From Cyprinodon diabolis (Eukaryota > Chordata > Actinopteri > Cyprinodontiformes > Cyprinodontidae): a stretch of 64,000 nt of DNA. Shown here piece by piece: positions 40,801 through 52,800 of the stretch (position 1 is the stretch's first letter; each line of letters starts with the position of its first letter). The notes beneath the pieces were generated by a model. The model worked only from the letters and a program-made list of their open reading frames with translations, was not told the DNA's origin and did not search any database. The stretch covers positions 25,050,626 through 25,114,625 of the forward strand of contig CM060064.1 in assembly GCA_030533445.1 (NCBI GenBank). Direction: 5' to 3'. A program made the position numbers and the translations under genes.

Positions 40801-43800
40801 TGTCTGTATTGTGTTATAACTAAAATGTGTGAAGCTGGACTGGATGTGGCAGAATTTTAATCTGTATGATGTCTGTATGATATGGGAGCATAACACTTGG
40901 ATGCTATAACTGAAAATTGTGTCAACGATGTGGCTAATCATTGTCTTTTCTTTCTGTATCATGACACAATGTCACCACCAACCCCTGCGAGCTTTGGCAT
41001 CTTTGTCACTTAAGAACATATGTAAAAGTGGGGACAGTAAGGGTGTCTAGAGTGCATCAAACTGGACTAGTATATAATCAATATGCAGATATGAACAAGA
41101 AAATGGCCTGTCAAATATCGGCCTAAGCAGATCTTTGTGATATTTTTTAATAAGGATGAAAATCTTTCATCGACTAAATACACATCAGATCTAACTGATC
41201 TGATGTATATTTAGTCTTATCTAATCGGACCAACTTGTCTTGTGAAGCCTTTTCATATGTTCTAGGGAGTTGGTATATAATCAGCAGACTTTGCTGTTGT
41301 TCAGAATGGATCATAATAAACATATGGCAAACATTAATTAAAGAAAAAGTAATAAAACAGTTTCTATTAAACTGAAACTTTCTTCTTCCCGCTCAGCCTG
41401 TCTTGATGGATTCCCCCCCAATCTCTCTCTCCTTCCCCCATCCTAACCCCAGTTGCAGGGAAAGACAGAAAGGGGAGGCAAAGAATTCCTTCATAAGAAC
41501 TAAAATAACAACCACATGGAGACAGCCAGCGGCTACACACACAGCCCCACGCACACACACATGTGCAAGAGGATGCATGTTAACTCAATCACTGATCTCT
41601 GAGACGGACTAAAGAAGGGTAGACTTACGGAAATTTACGGACAGACGGTCATGTGTAAACACAAACACTGGATCAATAGCTAGAAAATTTACTTTCCTTT
41701 GGTCTCAGTTGTTGGATTGGTCACAGAAGAAACCTAATCAGGCCTGACAGCTGTTCCAGAACCGAGCCTCTATGCCTTACCTGCTCACTCACAGCTGTGA
41801 TGCTCAGACAGAAACATTTGCACGGGACAGACCATTCTGGCATTCTGTTTGTGGTGAGTACTGTGATTACACTGCAGGTTAAGGGGTTGTGTGTGTAGAA
41901 AAGGGTTAGTAGGGTTAGATGGGGTCAGTGCCCTCCAAATAAAGCGGAAGCTGTGTGTCATTAAGGGGGATTGACACAGTTAGCCCTGGAGACAAGTTCC
42001 CATAAGAAAAGACAGCTGAAGATGTAGAGCAGTCGTAGACCTTTATAATGCACAGATTATTGTGTGGGATAATACTTATCAAAACAATTAAAAGATGTTC
42101 CAACTATCAGTAATTTGTACCAAACCCCATTTGCCCAAAGGCCAATATGACATACAATATACAGTCAACGGGCCTTGTGCAAGAACTCTTCGAACAAATT
42201 TGTTCTCAAATTATTCGTAGAAGTGAAAGATTCACCCAATTTCTCCTATTTCTAATCTTCTCTTCAGTACCAACAAATTTTACGAGTGTTCCAGACTTGA
42301 CCTATAGGAGTCTTGCACATTCAGTGAGCTGTTATCCAAACCTAGTTTTTCATTCAATTACTATATTTGTTGTTACTTAGAGGCAACTGTCCATTTTATT
42401 AGGGTTCCATTTCATTTTATGCACCTCAGAAATTATAAATGACATTTTTATTTGCTGATGACAGAATCCGTCTCTACACCCCGCAGATGGCATTTTGGTA
42501 TCAAAGGAAGTTGTCATCGAAGTCGTCAAAAGAAAGAACAGAGATCAAGCTAATATTGAAATAACATCTGGAACAGAAATTGGATAGAAAGTTCAGTGAA
42601 ACTACCCTAATAGTGAGACTTTCGTTCATTTCACTCCTTGGTTCTGTGTTTTTACATTAAATGCAGAATATTTTAGTTTGGGTTTTTCTGACTTCATTAA
42701 ATTAAGAGTTTTTTCATCAACATTTTATATATGTTTATATGTTGTGAGAGTGGAATGCACAGTACATGGGTGTCTGTGAATTAAAAGGAGATTTAGCACA
42801 ACGTTGTCATGTTGGTTTATCTTGAACTCATGTAAAGCATTTTTCAGCATATGTTGCACAAAGCACATTTACGATTATTTAGTGAAGTGAAGAACGTTTG
42901 TTGAATCTGACGAGTCACCTACTTAAAAGCTCTGGTAGGACAAAAAGTAAAACAAATTTATGACGAGAAAACTAAAAAGTTCTTGCATAAGTGCAATGTT
43001 CAAGAAACACTGTAGGTTTATCAACTCCGACTACACATATTTTAAAGCAATCTTCACAAACAAGAGGATCTCAATACATCATAATGTCATGAAAAAAGTA
43101 TTTTATTCGTCATTAAAGTGAAACTCGAACAGATTTGTGGCAAAAGAGAATACTTCAATTGAAGCAGCTAATCTTTTAATTAGAATGATTATTGCAAAAT
43201 TAAATTTATCACTATATTAAAATATTACATAAAGCCAATGAAAAAAGTCTTATTTGGGGAGAAATGTTAAGTTTTAGTTATGTATTACCTACACAGCATA
43301 GCGAAGAGTGCTGACTTTACATCTGTCCAGCAGACTGTTGGGATCTGGAGAAGTTCCACCTTTCTCCAGCAGAGTCCGCCGTGGATCCTCCTGAGCTGAG
43401 CCTTCGACACACCTGAGGCGCATCTCATCATCAGAGGATCTACAGTATATAACCTGCCTTCAGACCTTGCCTCAACGCCGCAGTGTTTATCCAGTTTGGT
43501 TAGCACCTGAGCCTAGCTTCTTCTGAGAACCTTTTTGCTCCTGATTCCTGATTGGATTCTAATCCCTCTTTGTCTCTGCTTTCAGGAATCCAGTGTTTCC
43601 TTGTAAGCTCTGGATGAGCTTAACCTGCCGAGCCAGCCCTCTGAGCCAAACCTGAAGACCCTTCTCTGGATTCTCATGCAGCTCTGGACTAAGAGCTGGA
43701 AACCCAAAACCAAGGTCTGCCCTCACGCTAGAAGTAAGACGCTGAAGCAGTTATTGGACTCTGCTGAACTAAACAGTCTCTGGACCCAACAGTTCCTCTC

Positions 43801-46800
43801 TCAAAGCCAAACCCGGACACCTCAAGGTATAAATCTGAAACTCTCAAACTCAGACTCATCTGCTTCCAAGCTAACTGAACTGTCATCCTCACAGACTCCA
43901 GTGAACCTGCCCCCAGGCCTGAACCAGTACCAGTGTTTATTCCATGTGCTTGTACTCAATAAATCTTGTTAAACTTTTCATCTGTTTCCGTGGTGTTCTG
44001 CATACTGGGCTTTTCTGAAACCCATCATGACAGAACACTGCGGCCAAACACAAGGCCCAGCAGATCACCTCCGTCGTCGGTTGGAGGAGCAAGATGCTCA
44101 AATCCAGGGACAAACTCAAACCCTCCGTGAGTTGCATTGCATGGTCAATCACCATAATCAGATGCTTCAGAGTTATGCTAACTACATGAGCAGTGCTAAT
44201 GCCACGCCGGCAGCTCAACCATTTCCGGGTCCAGTTCCGCCTCCGAGGTCACCGGCGGTGACGTCATCACCCGAGTTCCGCCCTAGTCTTCCTGAGAAAT
44301 TTTCAGGTAATATGAAGGACTGTAAAGGTTTTTTGTTTCAATGTCGTTTAATTTTCCGAAACTCTCCTGGCAGTTTCCCAACTGATCAAAAGAAAATAAC
44401 TTTTATTCTGTCCCAACTGACTGGAAGAGCCCTTGAGTGGGCTGAGGCAAGGTTTGCCTACGAAGAAAGCCTCAGCTGTCATTACACAGATTTTGTTTCT
44501 GAATTCTCTCAAGTATTTAACCAAGAAACTGATCAAACCATTGACTCTCGTGCTCTTTTGAACCTAAAACAGGGAAATTTTTCTGTAGCAGATTTCTCCA
44601 TTAACTTCCGGGTCAAAGCCGCAGCTTCCGGATGGAATCAAATTGCTCTAAAAAGTGCTTATTTCCTAGCTTTAAACGAAAGCATCAAGGATGAACTAGC
44701 AACCCTCGACGAACCTGCAACACTTGAAGAATTGATCCGCCTGACTATTAGGCTGGATAACAGAATCCGAGCTAGAAACAGCTCAAAACCAAGGAATCAG
44801 GGTTTTTTTGAGTCTGCCCCTGCATCTAATAATGTAACTGTTTTTTCTGCTCCCACAGAGCTCTTTGCCAAGCCGAGGTCTAAGACCCAGTCTCTCCCTT
44901 TGCCAGTTCAGGCCTCTCATACAGTGGATACTGAAGTCGAACCCATGCAGGTTGGAAATACGAGGCTACCCCTGAGGAAAGGCTAAGACGTTTCAGGGGA
45001 AAGCTATGTATCTACTGTGGTGAGAGTGGCCATTTCATCGCTTCATGCCCAGCTAAATCAAAAGCCGGGGCCCGTCAGAAGATCTGAGGAGTCTGACGGG
45101 CCATTCTATCTCTGTGAAATCTCCTCGTCTTATGCTCCCAGCCACCTTGTTCTTCTCAGATCAGAATCTAACACTATCTGCCTTCATCGATTCAGGCTGT
45201 GAACGGAATTTGATTGACTCCAACTTGGTTCAGCAGCTACAAATTGAAACTATTCCTCTAAACCAGCCACTCTGTGTCTCCGCTATTGATGGGAAGAGAC
45301 TCCACCAGGTTACCCACCAAACGCAACCCCTCGAGCTGTTAATCTCAGGTAACCATCGTGAAACCTTAACATTTTTTGTTCTTCCCTCTGCATGTTCTCC
45401 TCTGGTGCTTGGTTTTGAGTGGCTGGAACGACATAACCCCCATATTAACTGGAAAGATCGCCATATTGAATCTTGGTCGACCTCTTGTCATGAAACATGC
45501 CTCCGTTCGGCAGCTCCCACTGTGAGGTCTCCTAGAGGCGGGGGGGAAATGGACTCTCCTGACCTTACTTCTGTCCCTTCCGAGTACCATGATCTAGCTC
45601 CCGTCTTCAGTAAGGTCAGTGCTACATCCCTTCCACCTCACAGACAATATGATTGTGCGATTGAACTATTACCAGGAGCTCCCCTACCCAGCAGCAGACT
45701 ATACAATATTTCCAAACCAGAACGTGAGACAATGGAGAAATATATTAACGAGTCATTAGCTGCTGGGATAATCCGCCCCTCTTCTTCTCCGCTGGGTGGT
45801 GGTTTCTTTTTTGTTGGCAAAAAAGATGGTTCACTAAGACCTTGTATCGACTACAGAGGCCTGAACCAAATAACTGTTAAGAATAAGTACCCACTTCCAT
45901 TGCTAGCATCAGCCTTCGAACCAGTACAAGGGGCTACTGTCTTTACTAAGCTCGACTTAAGGAACGCTTATCACCTTCTCAGGATAAGAGATGGAGATGA
46001 ATGGAAGACAGCCTTCAAGACTCCCTTAGGCCAGTTCGAATATCTAGTCATGCCTTTTGGTCTCACTAACGCCCCTGCATGCTTTCAAGCCTTGGTAAAC
46101 GATGTTCTCAGAGACTTTTTAAATGTATTTGTTTTTGTCTACATTGATGACATCCTGATTTATTCTAAAGATCTTTCTGAACATAAGAAACATGTCCGCC
46201 TGGTCCTGCAAAGATTATTAGAAAACAAACTTTTTGTCAAAGCCGAAAAATGCGAGTTTCATCAACAATCAGTCACCTTTTTGGGGTTTGTGCTCGAGGG
46301 CGGGCAGGTTAAGCCTTCTGAAGAAAAGATAAAAGCAGTTTTGGAGTGGCCGGTACCTGAAAACCGCAAACAGCTGCAGAGATTCCTGGGTTTCGCCAAT
46401 TTCTACCGAAGATTTATCAGGAATTACAGTCAGACAGCTCTTCCTCTAACTTCTCTAACTTCAGTCAAAAAGACCTTCCAGTGGACCCCCGAAGCACAAA
46501 ATGCATTTGACAAACTTAAGACTTTGTTTTCCAGAGCCCCTGTGTTAATCCAGCCCGATCCAACCAAGCAATTCATCCTTGAAGTGGACGCTTCCGACTC
46601 TGGTGTAGGAGCAGTATTATCCCAAAGACTCGACACAGATCAAAGAGTTCACCCATGTGCCTTCTTTTCTCGTAGACTTTCCCCTGCTGAGCAAAACTAC
46701 GACGTTGGTGACCGCAAACTCTTGGCCATCAAACTGGCATTGGAGGAGTGGAGACACTGGCTTGAGGGAGCTGAGCACCCGGTTCTTGTATGGACTGATC

Positions 46801-49800
46801 ACAAGAACCTAGCCTACATCCAGTCTACCAAACAAGCCAATCCTCGTCAGTCAAGGTGGTCCCTTTTCTTCTCTCGCTTCACCTTATAATCTCTTACAGA
46901 CCCGGATCCAAGAACATCAAACCCGATTCTCTCTCTCGTCTTTATTCCGTTGATCAATCCGAGACGCCTGAACCTGTCCTTCCCGCTTCCTGCACTGTTG
47001 GAGTGGTTACCTGGGAGATCACCGATCTTATTAACTCTGCCCTGGCTTCTGAACCTGACCCAGGTAACGGTCCTCCAAACCGAACTTATGTCCCCTCTTC
47101 TGTCAGATCTCGCCTAATCCAGTGGATACATACAGCCAAATTTTCCGCTCATCCGGGGGTGAGCAGAACCATCGCCTTAATCTCTAGACGTTTCTGGTGG
47201 CCTACCCTGCACAAGGATGTCAAGGAATATGTTTTGGCTTGTTCTACCTGCGCCAGAAATAAGACCTCACATCAACCACCCTCAGGTCTGTTGCATCCTC
47301 TTCCTGTTCCCACGCGTCCATGGTCTCACATCGCTATTGACATTCGTCACTGGTCTTCCCATCTCCCGAGGTATGTCCACAATTTTTACCATCGTCGACC
47401 GATTTTCAAAGTCTTGCCATCTGATCCCCCTCAGGAAACTTCCCACGGCCTTTCAAACCGCCCAGCTCCTGATTAAACACGTCTTTCGTCTTCATGGAAT
47501 CCCTCAAGAAATTCTCTCGGACCGTGAACCCCAGTTCGTTTCTCAAGTCTGGAAGGCTTTCTGTTCAGCACTCAACTGTAAGTCTTCACTCACCTCAGGT
47601 TATTATCCACAGTCAAACCGAAAGAATGAACCAGCAGCTCGAATCTACCCTTCGTTGTCTCACTTCCAATAACCCCACCGACTGGAGCCAATACATCACA
47701 TGGATTGAATACGCCCACAACTCTCTCAAGTCAGCTTCCACCGGCCAGTCACCATTTCAGGTTAGTCTTGGTTATCAACCTCCACTTTTTCCTGCAGACG
47801 AGAGAGAGATTTCGGTGCAATCAGTCAACCAACACATCCGTCGATGTCAACGCATCTGGCGAGACACCATCGCTTCACTCAATCGTTGCTCGGAAACTAC
47901 GAAACGCTTCGCTGACTCAAAGAGACGTCCTGCCCCAGAGTACTCGGTTGGACAAGAGGTATGGCTTTCCACTCGGGACATCCCCCTCAAGGGGATGTCT
48001 CGCAAGATTTGCCCAGCTCCAAAATTGCCCAGGTTATCAATCCGTCACCCGACTCTTCGCATCCATCCCACGTTCCACGTCTCTCAGGTCAAACCAGTCA
48101 TCTCTAGTCCTTTGTGCCCACCATCCGACTCCCCTCCACCCGCCCTGGACGTCGATGGACATCCGGCCTTCACCGTCCGCCGGATCGTGGACTCTCGTCG
48201 GCGAGGTCGCGGTTGGCAGTACCTCGTAGATTGGGAGGGCTACGGTCCGGAGGATCGCCAGTGGGTTCCTGGCTCCTACATCCTCGACCCATCTCTGATC
48301 GAGGAGTATGAGCGCTCCCTCCCTTCGACGTCTTCTGGACCGCCAAGAGGCGGTCGTTGAGAGGGGGGTACTGTTGGGATCTGGAGAAGTTCCACCTTTC
48401 TCCAGCAGAGTCCGCCGTGGATCCTCCTGAGCTGAGCCTTCGACACACCTGAGGCGCATCTCATCATCAGAGGATCCACAGTATATAACCTGCCTTCAGA
48501 CCTTGCCTCAATGCCGCAGTGTTTATCAAGTTTGGTTAGCACCTGAGCCTAGCTTCTTCTGAGAACCTTTGTTGCTCCTGATTCCTGATTGGATTCTAAT
48601 CCCTCTTTGTCTCTGCTTTCAGGAATCCAGTGTTTCCTTGTAAGCTCTGGATGAGCTTAACCTGCCGAGCCAGCCCTCTGAGCCAAACCTGAAGACCCTT
48701 CTCTGGATTCTCATGCAGCTCTGGACTAAGAGCTGGAAACCCAAAACCAAGGTCTGCCCTCATGCTAGAAGTAAGACGCTGAAGCAGTTATTGGACGCTG
48801 CTGAACTAAACAGTCTCTGGACCCAACAGTTCCTCTCTCAAAGCCAAACCCGGACACCTCAAGGTATAAATCTGAAACTCTCAAACTCAGACTCATCTGC
48901 TTCCAAGCTAACTGAACTGTCATCCTCACAGACTCCAGTGAACCTGCCCCCAGGCCTGAACCAGTACCAGTGTTTATTCCATGTGCTTGTGCTCAATAAA
49001 TCTTGTTAAACTTTTCATCTGTTTCCGTGGTGTTCTGCATACTGGGCTTTTTTGAAACCCATCATGACACAGACAACTGAAGAAGGGTAAGTCACAACTG
49101 GTCATTGCTAAAGATCCCATCTAGAGTTTTATATCCAATGCATCTCTAGGGGGAAGAAAAAGGTATGGTGGGAAAGTGAGCAGATGCATCATGGGTAACT
49201 GCAGTTATGGTTGGATTCAAAAGCTTGGGAGGGATTCATAACATGTTGACTGCCACCGGAGTCAGACCTCCAAGAGACACCACAGAGGTCAAGTGCTAAA
49301 ACATCCCATTCATCCAACCAGGCCACAGTCTAGCAATCCTCAAAGCCTCTCAAACCGATCAAAGAAGAAAATGACGAGAGTGTTGCTTTGTGGTCCAAAG
49401 TTCTCTTTTCAGATCAAAGTGAAGTGTTGCATTTAAAAGTCTAATATTCTGAGGGAAATGTGGAAAGGCAGAATATTGAAGCCTCTTGTGCTTGTTTGGG
49501 CAGTAAACAACAGATAATCCACATAGACAGTCTATAGAGTATTATGAAGGAGGAGGTGAGACACCAACTGCAGCAATGCAGGCATAAGGCTCCATTAAAA
49601 CAACCTTGGCTACTTTAAACACATCTGCAAAGATTGATACCGAACTCATCCATGCTATGCTATGCAAGTGCACAGTCATGATGCATGAGAACATTTTTAT
49701 TAGGCCTACATTTTTGTACTGAAATATTTTATTTTTTATTATATGTTTTATATAATGTTTTTTGGATGCATAATTGTAGGTTTTCATTCGTTGTAAGATA

Positions 49801-52800
49801 CAAATATCAATATGAAGAGCATAAAATAAACCCATCTACATGAAATGACTAAATATATTATATAGGTTCCACTTTTTAAACTGAATAACTGATAGACATT
49901 GACTTTTTACCATATCTTTTATGTAATTTAGTTGTATCTGCCTTTGTTTTTCCTGCAGAACAATTAAAAGAGTGAAATAGTTTAAACAGATTGATCTGAA
50001 CACTTTACGAGTAAATAGTTCCCTAACGGAGGTAAAAAAAAAAAAATTAAAAAAATTAAAGAAAAGTTGAATGGAGTTTTTTCTTTGCTGGTGCTTTTCT
50101 CCCCTAATAGAAATAAGATATTTTGCCTTACCTATTACTTAAGGTTGGAATAGTTAAATAGTTAAAATAACTGTTTACAGCATCACTTCAAATGGAAAAC
50201 GTGCTTTTTGATGTTCTGAATTACCTCTAATGAACAAGGTAAATACCTGTCAGGAATTAGCGATTAGGTGTAAAATAGCAGTTTGACATTCTCCAGCTCA
50301 AAAGCATCTCATTTATAAAAGTATTTTAATATTTGAACCCTTTTGTGAAAGACATGTTGCTTCCCATACTTACATATCCAAAGCTGTGTGCTCCTCTTGG
50401 GACTCCGGCTATCAGCTCTAGGAAAACAAAGATTTTATATTGTGAGAAACAGATGGACAGACATGAAAAAAATCCCAATAAAGCAGTTATCTGAGAAGCA
50501 CCTCCCTCACACTCATTATAAAGTCAAACCCTGCTGATGGGGACTCTCACTCTGCTCTAGCGGTGATTGATGAGTGTAGCCTTGTGAACTTATGAGGATG
50601 ATCAGAGGGTCCCACCCAGAGAGAGCAGATAGAGTCCCCACTTCCTGCCTTGTGGCTCAGCAGACTCCACCACCAAACTAATTCCCTGCTTCATCTTTGC
50701 TTAGAACTCTCAGTTACAACCAGTTCTCCAGTCTGACACTGGTTTAAAGAACATGACAACAAGGAGTTTTGAACCACAACACAGCGCATCAGTGAGCATG
50801 TGTTGCCTCTTTAGTCTTACTTTAAGACTCCGTGACATATGTTGTGCCTGAGGGTGTTCAGGGGTTTTTCAGGGTTGGTATGAGGGCATGCAAACACAGA
50901 ATTGTAACCCAGAGTTTCCACTGAATGGTAAAGATGCTGGGAAAGGGGGGGGGGGGGGGGGGGGTTGGTTTTATATAAGTGTGACAGACTGTGTGGTGTC
51001 TTTCTTTGAAGATAACGCTATAAATTGTGTGAAAAATATAATGATTGTGGTGTTCTGCCTGTTTTGTCTTTAATAAAGAAAAGAGCTGCTTTTGTGCTGA
51101 AATTCCTTGTTCATTGTATTTGAACTGGAGCAAAGAAATCATAAAATAAAGTTCATAACTTTAATCTAAGATGAATATGTTTCAAAGAACGAAAGTAAAG
51201 CAATTTTCACATTAAGTACAGAGCCTTGGAAAAGCACTCACATGCTAGCAATTTTTCTAATGACCCCTTTGCAACTAAAAACTTTAAAAGTACAAACAAA
51301 AAACATATTACCATTTGCAGAAAGGGCAAAAAAAGAAAATTATATTATTTAAAAACTGCTTTACAAAGAAAGTTTTAAATATATCATGTATATTTATTCA
51401 GTCCCACTCTTAAATTTCATAAGTTTGTGCAAGCCAACCAAAAGGTGTTCACCTTTGTGTTAGTAAGAAAACAATTTTAAAGAAATAACACCATAAAGAC
51501 AGAGGAACATAGAAAAAACAGAACAAATGAATTAAGATGCAATGAGTTTCAATGCAAAAATCCTAAACTTTAAACATCTAAAAGAGAAATTCAATCATCA
51601 TCTAAAGAAACTTAGAGCACTGCAAACCTACCATGCATTTAAATTTCAGTCAAGTTAAGCTCAACTTAACTGTCCTAAAGGGCAAGTTGCTGCCTTACTA
51701 GCAGTTGAAACAATAAAAATCATGCAATAACCTCAACACTAAAAATGTAACGCTACACTATAGCCCTTTAAAAACCTTCAAACAAAGAGACTTCATTTTT
51801 AATATAATGTCTAGATTTTTAGTTCTGCCTTAATTTCTGCAGGTGGATTATTCTCTTAGCTAGTAGCACGTTTCAGAATAAATATACACCTCTGTCATTA
51901 AATTAGATGAAAATTATCTCAATAAATGATTAATCACAATTAATCTGATTAATTATTTCAGTCTGGTGCTTTCTACTTCCGTTTTAGCCTTTTCTACTTC
52001 TTATTGTTAGTCTATTATAAAATCTATATCAAACAAATGAATGACTGTTATTTCAAGCATATATAAACTTTTTACTTTCAAGGTTTCTAAGCAGTTCAGA
52101 AACAATTTTCAGTCAAGGCGTTTTTTACTGTAAGCATTAAAATACCAGAGCTCTTCCTTAAATGTTGGTAAATCTTTATAACATTCCACCAACAAACCAT
52201 ATCTGGGTTTAAGTGTTTGCTCTCCTGGAGAGTGGCAAACATGCAGCCACCATATATGTCTAGGTAGGATGTGAACCAGGTAACCTTTCACTTCAACTTT
52301 TATGCAATACTAGAACATTTTCCATGTAGAAAGGCCGCCTGAAAGAAAGACCATCTCTGTATTTCAGAGGAACTCTTCTGCCGAGATATTTTTTATTTTT
52401 GTTGTGTTGCTGTATATCTATGCTTCCCATTTTTCATCACGTCCAGACGAGCTCCAGGGCCGGCTCTTGACCTGAAGAGGTGTGTGAAGTCTGCCAACAA
52501 TCATTCTAATCAGTCAGAATGGTGGACAGGAAATCCCCTTATCAGTGGTTCCTACAGTCGTCTTCCTCCTAGGTCATGACCTACGTAGACGGTATGAGAC
52601 AGGCCTTGTTACTGCCTCCGAGTGAAGACGCCATTGTCAACTCCTTATCCACCACTAAATTAAACATCTCTCTGTGGATGGCTCTACAATCTCCATTAAT
52701 GTCATTCTTTGTTAAAAAAACATCTGTAAAAGTATAAAAAACAGATCTTTTGACATTTATTGGACGGTCTAAAGTTAATAGTTTGTAAAACATCCTTGCA

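Larger units (their letters stand above)
43331..49074 (+). mobile_element. Ty3/Gypsy chromovirus (Sushi-like) with LTRs and target duplication
   Basis: The element is 43336-49069, flanked by the 5-bp duplication CAGAC (43331-43335 and 49070-49074). The layout is 5' LTR, primer site, gag, protease, reverse [13 protein letters not shown], RNase H, integrase, chromodomain, polypurine tract and 3' LTR, on the strand opposite to itga8. The order RT-RNaseH-integrase and the C-terminal chromodomain place it among chromoviruses. The gag and pol phrases recall fish Sushi elements. LTRs differ at only about 8 sites, yet at least four frameshifts break gag and pol. Confidence 0.95.
40733..50373. other. 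itga8 intron 9, host of the Gypsy element
   Basis: The longest intron in the window (9641 bp). It holds a hairpin at 41172-41216, the Gypsy element at 43336-49069 and a Tc1 relic at 49380-49505. The rest (41220-43330 and 49510-50370) shows nothing recognisable. Confidence 0.7.

Noticed and set aside
41172..41216. microRNA precursor
   Set aside because: A 20-bp stem with a 5-base loop is too short for a normal pre-miRNA.
43676..43972. 98-codon open frame in the 5' LTR (and its twin at 48713-49009)
   Set aside because: Both are in the LTR U5 region with no known motif. They are duplicates because the LTRs are duplicates.
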